Shown: positions 1 through 7,863 of the stretch, one piece after another
Layout of the letters: each line of letters opens with the position of its first letter
Position numbering within the stretch: position 1 is the first letter of the stretch
Source of the DNA: Anatilimnocola floriformis
GTDB taxonomy: Bacteria > Planctomycetota > Planctomycetia > Pirellulales > Pirellulaceae
DNA length: 64,000 bases
NCBI RefSeq assembly: GCF_024256385.1
Contig: NZ_JAMLFW010000001.1
Coordinates: 806,001-870,000, forward strand
Direction of reading: 5' to 3'
Translations under genes and position numbers: made by a program
Notes under the pieces: generated by a model
Told to the model about the DNA's origin: nothing
The model's input: the letters and a program-made list of their open reading frames with translations, nothing else
The model's database searches: none

Positions 1-1
1 C

Positions 2-58
2 ATGGCGAGCACGGTGGCTTATCTCGAACCAAAGATGAAAGACATCGTCAAGAAGTAG
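2..58 (+). CDS. C-terminal end of an unidentified gene (partial)
   Basis: An open frame enters from the left edge and stops at TAG 56-58. The visible residues end in a Lys-rich tail (KMKDIVKK). The ATG at position 2 is probably internal to a gene that starts outside the window. Too little is visible to name a family, and the frame could be open by chance. Confidence 0.35.
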   Translation: MASTVAYLEPKMKDIVKK

Positions 59-72
59 CTTCGGGAGGGCGA

Positions 73-149
73 GGCTCCTGCCGAGCCGCGCCGGTCGAAA
101 GCAGTCGCCACCAGACATCATTAGTCCACCGTCGCGGCTCGGCGGGACC
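73..149. repeat. Inverted repeat in spacer
   Basis: The left arm 73-90 (core CTGCCGAGCCGCG) pairs with the right arm 133-149 (core CGCGGCTCGGCGGG) with one or two imperfections and about 42 bases between. It lies between two convergent gene ends, where it could act as a bidirectional transcription stop, but neither side has a T-tract. It is the first of many spacer palindromes in this window. Confidence 0.7.
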
Positions 150-159
150 GGGAAGTCCC

Positions 160-726
160 TTACACGCGAATCTTTCGCAGTAAGTGGCACAAGATGGCTG
201 CGATATTCCAGGCATCATCGTGACCGCGGTGGTGCGTTCCTTCTAGCGGCATGCCGATTCGCTCGCAGGCTTCATCGAGGCCGATCCCACCGTTGTCACC
301 ATAGGCGACGGCAAAGAGCGTCTTGATATTCAGATGGCCGACGCCAAATGGGTAGGGCACGGTCTGTTCGCGGCACACTCGCTCGAACTGCCGCCGGTCG
401 TAGTCGCCCCAGCTGGCCCAGAGCCGGTCGTGCGAGCGATATTCTTTTTTCAAAATGCCGACCGCATCGGCGAGCGTTCCCGCCGTGCGAAAATGCTCGT
501 CGTTGAGCGTCGTTAGCTTCGTGCAGAACTCGCTGATCTTGCTCCGCACCGGCTTGATGAGCAGGCTCCGCTTCTCGACTCGCTCGAGCTTCTTGGCATC
601 GACCGGGCAGAGCCCGACCTCGATGATCTCGCTGCTCTGACCCGGCGGCGGATAACCCTGCCAGCAGGTCGATTCGACATCGATCACGAGAATTTGGTCG
701 AGCAGCTTCATTCCAGATTTGTCCAT
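160..726 (-). CDS. 3'-5' exonuclease, DEDDh family (ERI-1/KapD-like)
   Basis: The predicted 188-residue protein hydrolyses RNA or DNA from the 3' end. The DEDDh metal-binding set is visible: D16 and E18 in LVIDVEST, the WGDYDRRQF segment with the second Asp, and HHRGHDDAWN near the C-terminus with the catalytic His and last Asp. This spacing and the WGDYDRRQF string resemble the ERI-1/KapD branch rather than DnaQ or oligoribonuclease. The gene follows the epimerase gene on the same strand after 14 bases, so the two are probably co-transcribed. The first ATG (726) has GGAGG only 2 bases upstream; M6 (711) is an alternative start. The cellular substrate cannot be told from sequence. Confidence 0.85.
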   Translation of the reverse strand: MDKSGMKLLDQILVIDVESTCWQGYPPPGQSSEIIEVGLCPVDAKKLERVEKRSLLIKPVRSKISEFCTKLTTLNDEHFRTAGTLADAVGILKKEYRSHDRLWASWGDYDRRQFERVCREQTVPYPFGVGHLNIKTLFAVAYGDNGGIGLDEACERIGMPLEGTHHRGHDDAWNIAAILCHLLRKIRV

Positions 727-740
727 TCCCTCCGGCGTGC

Positions 741-1739
741 TTAGCCCGGATACCAGATCTTGCGTGGATCGCTCGCGGGGCGTTGATAATCGTAAGCCGC
801 GTCGATCAGCCGGCGGTAATCATACTGCGGCCGCCAGCCGAGCAGGAACTTGGCCTTCGCATTGTCGAGCCAGGTCGAGTAATACGGCGTGCCGACATCG
901 ACCGAGGGAATGCCCCGCGTCTGCTGCAAATGCTCGGCAACTTTTCGATAATCAACCGGCTCGTCGCAGCAGATGTTGAACGTCTGCTTCTCTGCTTTCG
1001 GATGATCGAGCGCCGCGAGAATCGCGCTGACCAGATCACTGACATGGACAAAGTTCCGCTGCACAGGTTCACCGGCCGGATCGAGCATCACCGGCACGCG
1101 ACCTTCTTTCACGTACTGATCGGCTTTTTCGGCGCCGACCAGATCCCGCCACCGCGGCCCGCCGAAGACATCGTCGCCAAAGCTCAGCTGATATTTGAAA
1201 TCGTCCTTCTCCATGATCCACGGCGCGCGAAGGCAGCAGGAGTTCAGATCGTATTGAATTTGAAACTGCTCGAGCATTACTTCCTCGAGCACCTTCGACA
1301 GCGCGTAACAACCTTTGTACGCGCTGTGCGTTTGCTCTTCGGTGACCGGCAGCGGATGGGGATACACAAAATGCCCCATGGCAGCATCGCCGCCGATCAG
1401 TACGAACTGTTGGAAGTCCGCACTCTGCCGGGCCGCTTCGAGCAACCAAAACAGCCCCTTCACGGTGACGTCCATCACGTCCTCGGGCGTTTCTTTGCAC
1501 GTGGCGAGGTGCAGCACGTGCGTCACGCCTTGCATCGCCTTGTCGACAACAGCTCGATCGGCGATGGAACCGCGCACCGATTCCACGCGTGCGTGCGCCG
1601 GCAATTGGCGGTTGTGAGTCAGCGCGCGAATCCGCCAGTTTTGATGGGCGGGAGATTGCAGCAGCGTTTCGCAGAATTGCTGGCCCACTTTGCCAGTAGC
1701 GCCGGTGACGAGCAGGAGGGGAGAGGTGTTTGAAGGCAT
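741..1739 (-). CDS. NAD(P)-dependent epimerase/dehydratase (extended SDR)
   Basis: This 332-residue cytosolic protein has the extended short-chain dehydrogenase layout. The nucleotide-binding GATGKVG is at residues 13-19 and the catalytic YALSK (Y145, K149) is in the right place. The C-terminal half contains RNFVHVSDLVSAI and TFNICCDEPVDY, typical of the substrate domain of nucleotide-sugar epimerases. It probably oxidises, epimerises or reduces a sugar-type substrate with bound NAD. No sugar-nucleotide genes lie nearby, so the substrate is open. It is the upstream gene of a two-gene minus-strand unit with the exonuclease. Confidence 0.85.
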   Translation of the reverse strand: MPSNTSPLLLVTGATGKVGQQFCETLLQSPAHQNWRIRALTHNRQLPAHARVESVRGSIADRAVVDKAMQGVTHVLHLATCKETPEDVMDVTVKGLFWLLEAARQSADFQQFVLIGGDAAMGHFVYPHPLPVTEEQTHSAYKGCYALSKVLEEVMLEQFQIQYDLNSCCLRAPWIMEKDDFKYQLSFGDDVFGGPRWRDLVGAEKADQYVKEGRVPVMLDPAGEPVQRNFVHVSDLVSAILAALDHPKAEKQTFNICCDEPVDYRKVAEHLQQTRGIPSVDVGTPYYSTWLDNAKAKFLLGWRPQYDYRRLIDAAYDYQRPASDPRKIWYPG

Positions 1740-1808
1740 CGTCGATTCGATGGAATGAGGCCGATTGAGTGAAAATAGTCAGGCTAGTTGTATCTGTGTT
1801 CGTGCCTC

Positions 1809-1952
1809 TTAGCCACCGGCTTCAGTCGGTGGTGAGATGCCAACAACGTCTTCGGCTTTAGCCATTCACTCTGCTCACGGCTGTGACGTATTGCGATGGC
1901 TAAAGCCGATTTCTCTCGATATTGGAACCCACCGACTGAAGCCAGTGGCCAA
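1809..1952. repeat. Nested inverted repeat (two pairs of arms)
   Basis: The outer arms 1809-1832 and 1929-1952 match at 22 of 24 positions (core GGCTTCAGTCGGTGG). The inner arms 1853-1865 and 1896-1908 match perfectly over 13 bases (CGGCTTTAGCCAT). The whole could fold into a branched hairpin or cruciform. It fills the spacer between the divergent epimerase and PQQ-propeller genes, so promoters must lie within it or at its edges. Confidence 0.85.
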
Positions 1953-2039
1953 TAGGTAACAATATGCGCCTGTGGTAATTTGTTGCTAGAATGCTTCCCA
2001 CACCCGCCTGCCATCTTCCCGCCTGTTGGAGCCCGCCAG

Positions 2040-3323
2040 ATGTTGCTAAATCTTGCTCGTTGCCTTGCCATGGTCCTGGCGATCTGCGCGGTGAACATTT
2101 TGCACGCCGAAGATTGGCCGCAGTTTCGCGGCGGCAATGGCGATGGCATTTCCACCGAGTGCGGCTTGCCCAGCGAATGGGGCGCAGAGGTCGACGGCAA
2201 ACAGCAGAACGTGGCTTGGAAACTCGAGATCCCCGGCAAGGGTTGGTCGTCGCCGGTGCTGTGGCACGGCAAGTTGTATCTGACTTCTGCCGTGCCGCGC
2301 GAAGGAGCAGAGGAAGGCAGCGGCGATTTGTCACTGCGGGCCATGTGCGTCGATGCCAAGACCGGCCTGATGTTGTGGGACAACGAAATCTTTGTGCAGG
2401 ACGGTAAGACGGCGCCGAAGATTCACGCCAAGAACAGCCATGCCAGTCCCACGCCGCTGGTCGATAGCAACCGAGTCTTCGTCCACTTCGGCCATCAAGG
2501 CACGGCGTGCCTCGATCTTGATGGCAAGATTCTGTGGTCGACGCGCGAGCTGAGTTACGCGCCGGTTCACGGCAACGGCTGCACGCCGGTGCTGGTCGAT
2601 GGCGGGATTGTCTTTAGTTGCGACGGCGGTAAGGATCCGTTCGTCGTCGCCCTCGAAGCCGACACCGGCAAGATCAAGTGGAAGTTTGCTCGCCCCGGCG
2701 AACCGAAAAAGACGTTTGCCTTTTGCACGCCGACCGTCATCAGCGTCAACGGCAAGCAGCAAGTCATCAGCGTTGGCGCCGGAATCGTCAACGCGCTCGA
2801 TCCGAATACCGGCGAAGACATCTGGCATGTGAAGCACGGCGGTTATTCGGTCATTCCCAAGCCCCTGTTCGCGCACGGCTTGGTCTACATCAGCACCAGT
2901 TATGACAGCCCTATGGTGATGGCCATTCGTCCGGATGGCCGCGGCGACGTGACCGAGTCGCACGTCGAATGGACACTCAAGAAGGGCGCGCCCCACACGC
3001 CGTCGCTTCTAATCCTCGGCAAGGAACTGTACATGGTTTCCGACAGCGGAGTCGCAACCTGCGTCGACGCTCTGACCGGTGAACAGCATTGGCAAGAACG
3101 CATCGGCGGCAACTACTCGTCGTCGCTCGTTTATGCCGATGACAAGATTTACCTGCAAAGCGAAGCCGGCAAAGCCTACGTCCTCAAACCCGGCACCACG
3201 TTCGAGAAACCAATCGAAACCGGATTCACGACGGAACGCAACTTATCGTCCTACGCCGTTGGCGATGGCGCCCTATTCATTCGCACCGAGAAGAACTTGT
3301 ACCGCGTGCAACAACCCAAATAG
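2040..3323 (+). CDS. Secreted PQQ-binding-like beta-propeller protein
   Basis: The 427-residue protein starts at ATG 2040, which gives a clean signal peptide (MLLNLARCLAMVLAICAVN, cleavage near ILHA-ED). The mature protein opens with DWPQFRGGNGDG, a motif common in planctomycete PQQ-like proteins. WD-like blades follow through the rest (for example LEADTGKIKWKF, LDPNTGEDIWHV, VDALTGEQHWQE). An upstream in-frame ATG at 1980 would put 20 Pro-rich residues before the signal and is unlikely. The fold is shared with PQQ dehydrogenases and BamB, but I see no dehydrogenase active-site motif, so a binding or scaffold role outside the cytoplasm is as likely as catalysis. Confidence 0.85.
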   Translation: MLLNLARCLAMVLAICAVNILHAEDWPQFRGGNGDGISTECGLPSEWGAEVDGKQQNVAWKLEIPGKGWSSPVLWHGKLYLTSAVPREGAEEGSGDLSLRAMCVDAKTGLMLWDNEIFVQDGKTAPKIHAKNSHASPTPLVDSNRVFVHFGHQGTACLDLDGKILWSTRELSYAPVHGNGCTPVLVDGGIVFSCDGGKDPFVVALEADTGKIKWKFARPGEPKKTFAFCTPTVISVNGKQQVISVGAGIVNALDPNTGEDIWHVKHGGYSVIPKPLFAHGLVYISTSYDSPMVMAIRPDGRGDVTESHVEWTLKKGAPHTPSLLILGKELYMVSDSGVATCVDALTGEQHWQERIGGNYSSSLVYADDKIYLQSEAGKAYVLKPGTTFEKPIETGFTTERNLSSYAVGDGALFIRTEKNLYRVQQPK

Positions 3324-3381
3324 CTCTCGCATTTTTCTCTCGACTCTCGACTCTCGCCTCCCGTCCCTCGCCACCACTCCC
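3324..3381. repeat. Pyrimidine-rich microrepeat before the aldo/keto reductase
   Basis: The spacer is almost all C and T on the plus strand. It contains CTCTCGA repeated in tandem at 3337-3356 and further CTCG units up to the start codon. No Shine-Dalgarno sequence is visible ahead of ATG 3382, so the gene may be read by coupling from the propeller gene or by an SD-independent mechanism. Confidence 0.6.
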
Positions 3382-4389
3382 ATGCCCATTACCTACAAAC
3401 AACTAGGCCGTTCCGGCATTCGCGTTTCCAATCTCTGTCTCGGCACGATGATGTTCGGCGGGCCAACCAGCGAAGCTGATTCCATCCGGATCATGCACAA
3501 GGGCATCGATCTGGGAATCAACTTCATCGACACGGCCAACATGTATTCGGCCGGTGGTTCGGAGACGGTCGTCGGCAAGGCAATCGCCGGCAAGCGCGAT
3601 CGCGTGGTGCTCGCGACCAAGGGGCGCAACAAGACCGGCGAAGGACCCAACGATCATGGCGCGAGTCGCGTGCATCTGATGCGCGAGCTCGATGCGAGTT
3701 TGAAACGCCTGGGCACCGATTTCGTCGACCTTTATTACGTCCATACGCCCGACTACAGCACGCCCATCGACGAAACGATGCGGGCGCTCGACGACATGGT
3801 GAAGAGCGGCAAGGTGCATTATCTGGCCTGTTCGAACTTCCGCGCTTGGCGAGTGTGCGAAGCTCTGTGGGCCAGCGACAAGCACAACCTGCATCGCTTC
3901 GCCTGCGTGCAGCCCCTTTACAACCTGGTGAATCGTGACATCGAAGTCGAACTGCTGCCGCTCTGCAAGGAGCACGGCTTGGGTGTGGTGAGCTACAGCC
4001 CGCTGGCCCGCGGCATTCTCAGCGGCAAGTACAAACTGGGCGAAGCGTTCCCCGAAGGAAGCCGGGCTGCTCGCAACGACGTGCGGATGCGTCAAGCCGA
4101 GCTGCGCGATGATAGTTTGGAAGTCGCCGCGCAAATGAACGACTATTGTGCGAAGAAAGGTTGCGCGTTGTCGCACTTCGCGCTGGCGTGGTGCCTGGCC
4201 AATCCGATTTTAACTTCGATCATCCTCGGTCCGCGCACGATGGAACAATTCGACGACAACCTCGGTTGCTTGAATGTTGAGATCACGGCAGAGGACGAAA
4301 AGTTCGTCGACAGCCTCGTGCCGCCCGGCGAACATACCGGCAAGGGACATCAGGATCCGCTGTATCCGATCACGGGGCGGGGGAAGTAA
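3382..4389 (+). CDS. Aldo/keto reductase
   Basis: The 335-residue protein reduces aldehydes or ketones, or oxidises alcohols, with NADPH. The catalytic tetrad is visible: D50 and Y55 (FIDTANMYSAG), K80 (LATKGRN) and H121 (YYVHTPD). The C-terminal cofactor segment ILTSIILGPRTMEQFDDN is also present. The length and the FIDTANMYS motif fit the YghZ/Tas-like AKR branch. The reading frame is open upstream to 3079, inside the propeller gene, but homology-like sequence begins only at MPITYKQLGRSGIRVSN, so ATG 3382 was chosen. No partner gene indicates the substrate. Confidence 0.9.
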   Translation: MPITYKQLGRSGIRVSNLCLGTMMFGGPTSEADSIRIMHKGIDLGINFIDTANMYSAGGSETVVGKAIAGKRDRVVLATKGRNKTGEGPNDHGASRVHLMRELDASLKRLGTDFVDLYYVHTPDYSTPIDETMRALDDMVKSGKVHYLACSNFRAWRVCEALWASDKHNLHRFACVQPLYNLVNRDIEVELLPLCKEHGLGVVSYSPLARGILSGKYKLGEAFPEGSRAARNDVRMRQAELRDDSLEVAAQMNDYCAKKGCALSHFALAWCLANPILTSIILGPRTMEQFDDNLGCLNVEITAEDEKFVDSLVPPGEHTGKGHQDPLYPITGRGK

Positions 4390-4390
4390 A

Positions 4391-4494
4391 GTCGTCGATC
4401 GCTCCTGCGATCGATGAAAGAAGGCGAAAGTTAGTTCACCGAACTTGGTGCAGACGGTGACGTTCACTCATCGATCACCGGAGCGATCGACGAC
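4391..4494. repeat. 104-base inverted repeat
   Basis: The arms 4391-4417 and 4468-4494 are 27 bases each with two mismatches (core GTCGTCGATCGCTCC). About 50 bases lie between them. The left arm starts one base after the aldo/keto reductase stop codon, so the hairpin would form in its 3' end. It is followed directly by the palindrome CTGTCGCGACAG (4494-4505) in the thyA leader. Confidence 0.85.
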
Positions 4495-4528
4495 TGTCGC
4501 GACAGAGCGAGTCCGCTAAAATACCGCG

Positions 4529-5323
4529 ATGCAGAACTATCTCGAACTATTGCGGTTGATTCTCGATCACGGCACGCCGAAAACCGACCGGACCGGCACC
4601 GGCACGCGGAGCATTTTCGGCCATCAGATGCGGTTCGATTTGTCGGCTGGCTTTCCGCTGGTTACCACGAAAAAGCTGCACCTGCGGTCGATCATTCACG
4701 AGTTGCTGTGGTTCCTGCAGGGGAATACGAACATCGCGTACCTGAAAGAAAACAAGGTTCGCATTTGGGACGAATGGGCCGACGAAAACGGCGAGCTCGG
4801 GCCTGTGTATGGCCATCAGTGGCGCAGCTGGCCAAAGGCCGATGGCGGCCAGATCGATCAGATTTCGCAAGTCATCGAGATGATCCGCCGCAGCCCCGAT
4901 TCGCGCCGGCTGATCGTGAGCGCGTGGAACGTGGCCCAGATCGAACAAATGGCGCTCCCGCCGTGTCACTTGTTGTTCCAGTTCTACGTGGCCGATGGAA
5001 AGTTGAGTTGCCAGCTCTATCAGCGCTCGGCTGATGTCTTCCTCGGTGTGCCGTTTAATATCGCGTCGTACGCGCTGCTCACAATGATGGTCGCCCAAGT
5101 CACCGATTTGCAGCCCGGCGATTTCGTTCACACCTTCGGCGATGCACATCTCTACAACAACCACGTCGAACAAGCTCAGCTGCAACTATCGCGTGAGGCA
5201 CGGCCGTTGCCGACGATGAAGCTCAATCCCGCCGTGAAGTCGATCTTTGATTTCAAGTTCGAGGATTTCACGCTGGAGAACTATGAGCCGCATCCGCATA
5301 TCTCGGCGCCGGTGGCGGTTTGA
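4529..5323 (+). CDS. thyA: Thymidylate synthase
   Basis: This enzyme methylates dUMP to dTMP with 5,10-methylenetetrahydrofolate in the cytosol. The 264-residue length equals that of the E. coli enzyme. The nucleophile lies in [14 protein letters not shown] at C146, the same position as in E. coli. Other family signatures are [17 protein letters not shown] near the N-terminus, the phosphate-binding Arg pair in [13 protein letters not shown], and [17 protein letters not shown] possible -10 box (TAAAAT, 4515-4520) lies just before the start. No dihydrofolate reductase gene is adjacent. Confidence 0.97.
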   Translation: MQNYLELLRLILDHGTPKTDRTGTGTRSIFGHQMRFDLSAGFPLVTTKKLHLRSIIHELLWFLQGNTNIAYLKENKVRIWDEWADENGELGPVYGHQWRSWPKADGGQIDQISQVIEMIRRSPDSRRLIVSAWNVAQIEQMALPPCHLLFQFYVADGKLSCQLYQRSADVFLGVPFNIASYALLTMMVAQVTDLQPGDFVHTFGDAHLYNNHVEQAQLQLSREARPLPTMKLNPAVKSIFDFKFEDFTLENYEPHPHISAPVAV

Positions 5324-5329
5324 GGCGTA

Positions 5330-5361
5330 TGCAGAAGTGAGAAGGCAGAATGCAGAAGTAA
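5330..5361. repeat. GCAGAA microrepeat after thyA
   Basis: GCAGAAGT occurs at 5331-5338 and 5352-5359, with a shorter GCAGAA at 5345-5350. The stretch is purine-rich and non-coding. It resembles in style, though not in exact sequence, the GCAGATTG repeat at 31681-31770 and the CTCTCGA repeat at 3337-3356. Confidence 0.5.
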
Positions 5362-5493
5362 AGACGGGAGAATCGTTACAACCTGCCTGCTCCAGGGCTG
5401 TCATGATTCACTTTGGCTACAGGCGCTAGGTATTTTTTACATCGCAATTAGTGTGGAAGTTGGCTCATCAAGCTCTCTTCTGGATTGATTGTC

Positions 5494-6054
5494 ATGCGTC
5501 CGCTTATCACTTTTCTCGTTCTGGCCTTGCTCGCCAATGTTGCTACTGCGGCCGATTGGCTGACGGCGCCTTCGTATTACACGCATGATCGGTCGACCGG
5601 CGAACGCGTGACGCAGTATGCCGAGGTCGGGCCGTACTACTATTACTATCGGCCTGATTTTCAGCGCAGCAGTTATCGGCAGTTCCGCAGCACCATCCAA
5701 GCCGGCAACAGTGCGGACAACATGCACATTGTCGAAGAGTACGGCAATCCAGTGCGGCCGTACGAGGAATGGCGGTTTCCGTACCGGCCTTACTCGGTGC
5801 CGTATGACCAATGGGGCCCACCCTTCGGCGGGCTCGGCGGCGCTGGTTACGGCGGCGGCGTGTATGGTGGCTTTCCCGGTGGCGGTTTCCCCGGCGGTGG
5901 CTTTCCGCCGAATGGACCGATCGGGCCGTTCCCGGGTGGCGGCTTTGGCGCGGGTTGGGGCCGGCAGCAGAATTTCGCCCAACCGTGGGTTGATGGTTAC
6001 TACCCGACTTATGACCGCAACGATCGGTCGCAGTATTACAACCCGTATCCGTAA
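5494..6054 (+). CDS. Small secreted Tyr/Gly-rich protein
   Basis: The 186-residue product begins with a signal peptide (MRPLITFLVLALLANVATA, cleavage before ADW). The mature chain is Tyr-rich (YYYYYRPDF), then Pro/Tyr-rich with YRPY repeats. From about residue 110 it has a low-complexity GGG(F/V)(P/Y)GG segment, and it ends in YNPYP. There is no catalytic motif. Such composition suggests a flexible extracellular or cell-surface protein, but no family is recognised. ATG 5494 is preferred over TTG 5485. The gene stands alone between thyA and a 0.85-kb stretch without ordinary genes. Confidence 0.7.
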   Translation: MRPLITFLVLALLANVATAADWLTAPSYYTHDRSTGERVTQYAEVGPYYYYYRPDFQRSSYRQFRSTIQAGNSADNMHIVEEYGNPVRPYEEWRFPYRPYSVPYDQWGPPFGGLGGAGYGGGVYGGFPGGGFPGGGFPPNGPIGPFPGGGFGAGWGRQQNFAQPWVDGYYPTYDRNDRSQYYNPYP

Positions 6055-6087
6055 GTGTTGGATAGCACAGATTGCTTTAGCAACCTG

Positions 6088-6236
6088 TGTCGCGCCAGCG
6101 ATCAGAGGCATCGCGTGGCGGCGCGGCGGCTTTTGGCCTGGCGAAATCGATTGGGAATCGAGCGCCCGAAGAACGGCCGTGGGCGACGGGATGCCTCTTT
6201 TCGCTGACGCGACATCGATTGCTCGCGCAATCGATG
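6088..6236. repeat. Inverted repeat plus adjoining palindrome
   Basis: The arms 6088-6114 and 6188-6214 match at about 23 of 27 positions (core AGAGGCATC). Directly after, the sequence 6213-6236 is a perfect hairpin with 10-base arms (CATCGATTGC / GCAATCGATG) and a TCGC loop. Both lie downstream of the secreted Tyr/Gly-rich protein gene. Confidence 0.75.
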
Positions 6237-6253
6237 CTCTCCACACAAGAAAC

Positions 6254-6290
6254 AAAAAAGGCCGCCGGGAGCGGGAATTCCCATGCGGCC
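6254..6290 (-). terminator. Rho-independent terminator, minus strand
   Basis: Read on the minus strand, a GGCCGC...GCGGCC stem with an inner GGGAATTCCC palindrome is followed by TTTTTTG. On the plus strand there is no T-tract after the hairpin, so it is oriented to stop transcription coming from higher coordinates. No annotated protein gene reads toward it, which is the main reason to propose the small unit at 6254-6505. Confidence 0.75.
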
Positions 6291-6365
6291 TTCAGGCGGG
6301 GATCAATTGTCTGTGCGCGGTTTGCAAATCTACCCAGATGCTCGCCGCTGCCTCGTTCGCTCGAA

Positions 6366-6404
6366 TCACTGACGGTCGTTCATCCGGCAGTGAGTTTGTT
6401 CCAT
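6366..6404 (-). CDS. Possible 12-residue peptide with strong ribosome binding site
   Basis: ATG 6404 is preceded by AGGAGG at 8-base spacing, one of the best Shine-Dalgarno matches in the window. It opens a frame of 12 codons ending at TGA 6366-6368. The peptide contains one Cys and is mostly polar. No family is recognised. It may be a leader peptide, a toxin-sized product, or an RNA loading site without a meaningful product. Confidence 0.3.
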   Translation of the reverse strand: MEQTHCRMNDRQ

Positions 6405-6513
6405 GCAGTATCTCCTCCTGAGATGTTTGGCTGGCGTTAGTGCGTGTGTTCCGAAGCCCGTTCGTTCCCTCAATCACCCCTGCGCCGGGGTTGTCTTTCG
6501 ATGGAAGGGTATA

Positions 6514-6530
6514 TTGCAAGGTAAGTGCCA
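6514..6530 (-). promoter_or_regulatory. Sigma-54 (-24/-12) promoter
   Basis: The minus strand reads TGGCAC, five bases, TTGCAA, matching the RpoN consensus TGGCAC-N5-TTGC with exact GG to GC spacing. Predicted start is near 6505. Upstream on the same strand two TTCGCGAC direct repeats (6555-6562 and 6571-6578, read as GTCGCGAA on the plus strand) lie at about -50 to -70 and could bind an activator. Confidence 0.65.
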
Positions 6531-6906
6531 AACCGGGCACGCAACCGGAAAACGGTCGCGAAACTGGCAAGTCGCGAACATGACAATCGATCGCAACCAT
6601 TTCACGAGAAATGACTTATGGTCTTTTTCAGGCGAGCATCCGCCCTCGCCAAGTTTTCATCCGCTTACCGTTTTGCAATTCTTACCACCCCAGCCTTTGC
6701 CAAAATTACAAGAGCGGTTTGAACTTTCTTCCGCTAGCGAGCGTAATGGCTCCCAGGTTCTAGCGCCACTCTCGCTGTCACTTTAAGTACTGCAACTTGC
6801 TGGAGATAGCTGCTAGACTACTGGGCTTGCGGCCGGCGTGATTGCAGCTGCCAGCACGCGATTTTTGCAAAATCTCGAACTTTTCCCTTTCGCCTCGCAT
6901 TTCACC

Positions 6907-7833
6907 ATGACTGCTGCCTCCCCCGCTCCGGTTGCTCCAGCACGCCGACCCACCGATACCGAGGTGGTGATCGAAACTCGCACGCTGACCAAGGTTTACA
7001 AAGATTTCTGGGGCCGCTCAAAAGTCCGGGCGTTGAACTCGCTCGACCTGGAAATCCGCCGTGGCGAGATCTTCGGCCTGCTCGGGCCGAACGGTTCGGG
7101 GAAGTCGACCACCATCAAGTTGGTCCTCGGCTTGCTCTTCCCCACGGCTGGCAAAGCTCTGGTCTTCGGCAACGACGCCACCGAAGTGACCAAGAATGAG
7201 CGGATCGGCTACCTGCCGGAGGAGTCGTATCTCTACAAATTCCTCAACGCCGAAGAAACGCTCGACTTCTATGGCCGGTTGTTCAACATGCCAACCGACG
7301 TCCGCAAGCAGCGGATCGAAGAGCTGATCAACATGGTCGGCCTCGGCTGGGCTCGCCGTCGGCAGCTGCGGGAATATTCGAAGGGTATGACCCGCCGCAT
7401 CGGTCTCGCCCAAGCCCTGATCAACGACCCGGAACTGCTGCTGCTCGACGAACCGACCTCGGGTTTGGATCCGATCGGCACCCGCGAGATGAAGGACCTC
7501 ATCCTCAAGCTTCGCGACCAGGGCAAGACGATCGTCATGAGCAGCCACTTGTTGCCCGACGTGCAAGACGTGTGCGACCGCATCGGCATTTTGCATCAAG
7601 GCGAACTGAAAGAGCTCGGCCGCGTGAGCGAGCTCCTCACGGTGCAAGACGTGACGCAGATCCGCGCTCGCAACGTTAGCCCCGAATGCGAAGCCGAACT
7701 CCGTGCGGTTCTGGCCAAGCACAACACTGAGTTGCTCGCTGTCGAGCGGCCCACGCTGTCGCTGGAAGAGCTCTTCCTCGACATCGTTCGCGTCAGCGAA
7801 GCTCGCCCCGGCAAACGCGTGGGGAATACGTAG
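6907..7833 (+). CDS. ABC transporter ATP-binding protein (ABC-2 type)
   Basis: The 308-residue ATPase energises the membrane protein encoded at 8098. Walker A is GPNGSGKST (residues 60-68), the signature is YSKGM in [17 protein letters not shown], and Walker B is [13 protein letters not shown] with a following switch His (SSHLLPDV). The single nucleotide-binding domain and the C-terminal extension after it resemble CcmA/NatA-type exporters. ATG 6907 was chosen because residues from the earlier in-frame start (6838) look non-coding. It lies upstream of the permease and the 9969 gene but is separated from them by a 264-base spacer carrying a large palindromic element. Confidence 0.95.
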   Translation: MTAASPAPVAPARRPTDTEVVIETRTLTKVYKDFWGRSKVRALNSLDLEIRRGEIFGLLGPNGSGKSTTIKLVLGLLFPTAGKALVFGNDATEVTKNERIGYLPEESYLYKFLNAEETLDFYGRLFNMPTDVRKQRIEELINMVGLGWARRRQLREYSKGMTRRIGLAQALINDPELLLLDEPTSGLDPIGTREMKDLILKLRDQGKTIVMSSHLLPDVQDVCDRIGILHQGELKELGRVSELLTVQDVTQIRARNVSPECEAELRAVLAKHNTELLAVERPTLSLEELFLDIVRVSEARPGKRVGNT

Positions 7834-7863
7834 TCCACAACCAACAAAGATAATCGCCGGCCA

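Larger units (their letters stand above)
6254..6505 (-). ncRNA. Candidate sigma-54-driven small RNA or short-peptide mRNA
   Basis: Three signals are aligned on the minus strand: a sigma-54 promoter (6514-6530), a strong Shine-Dalgarno AGGAGG (6413-6418) 8 bases before an ATG at 6404, and a terminator (6254-6290). The predicted transcript is about 250 nt. The ATG opens only a 12-codon frame (MEQTHCRMNDRQ, 6366-6404). A second frame starting at CTG 6408 runs 38 codons to a stop at 6292, directly before the terminator, and ends in DLQTAHRQLIPA. Which frame is used, if any, cannot be decided from sequence. A regulatory RNA with a decoy start is also possible. Confidence 0.5.
6055..6906. other. 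852-base stretch without a conventional gene
   Basis: From left to right this holds an inverted repeat (6088-6214), a palindrome (6213-6236), a minus-strand terminator (6254-6290), a minus-strand small transcription unit with its sigma-54 promoter (up to 6530), a pair of GTCGCGAA direct repeats (6555-6562 and 6571-6578), and about 300 bases up to the ABC ATPase start in which I recognise nothing. Weak open frames on the plus strand here lack a ribosome binding site and protein-like composition. Confidence 0.6.

Noticed and set aside
6403-6786. 127-codon plus-strand frame in the 6.1-6.9 kb gap
   Set aside because: No ribosome binding site, Ser/Pro/Cys-rich random-looking sequence, and it is antisense to a region with better minus-strand signals.
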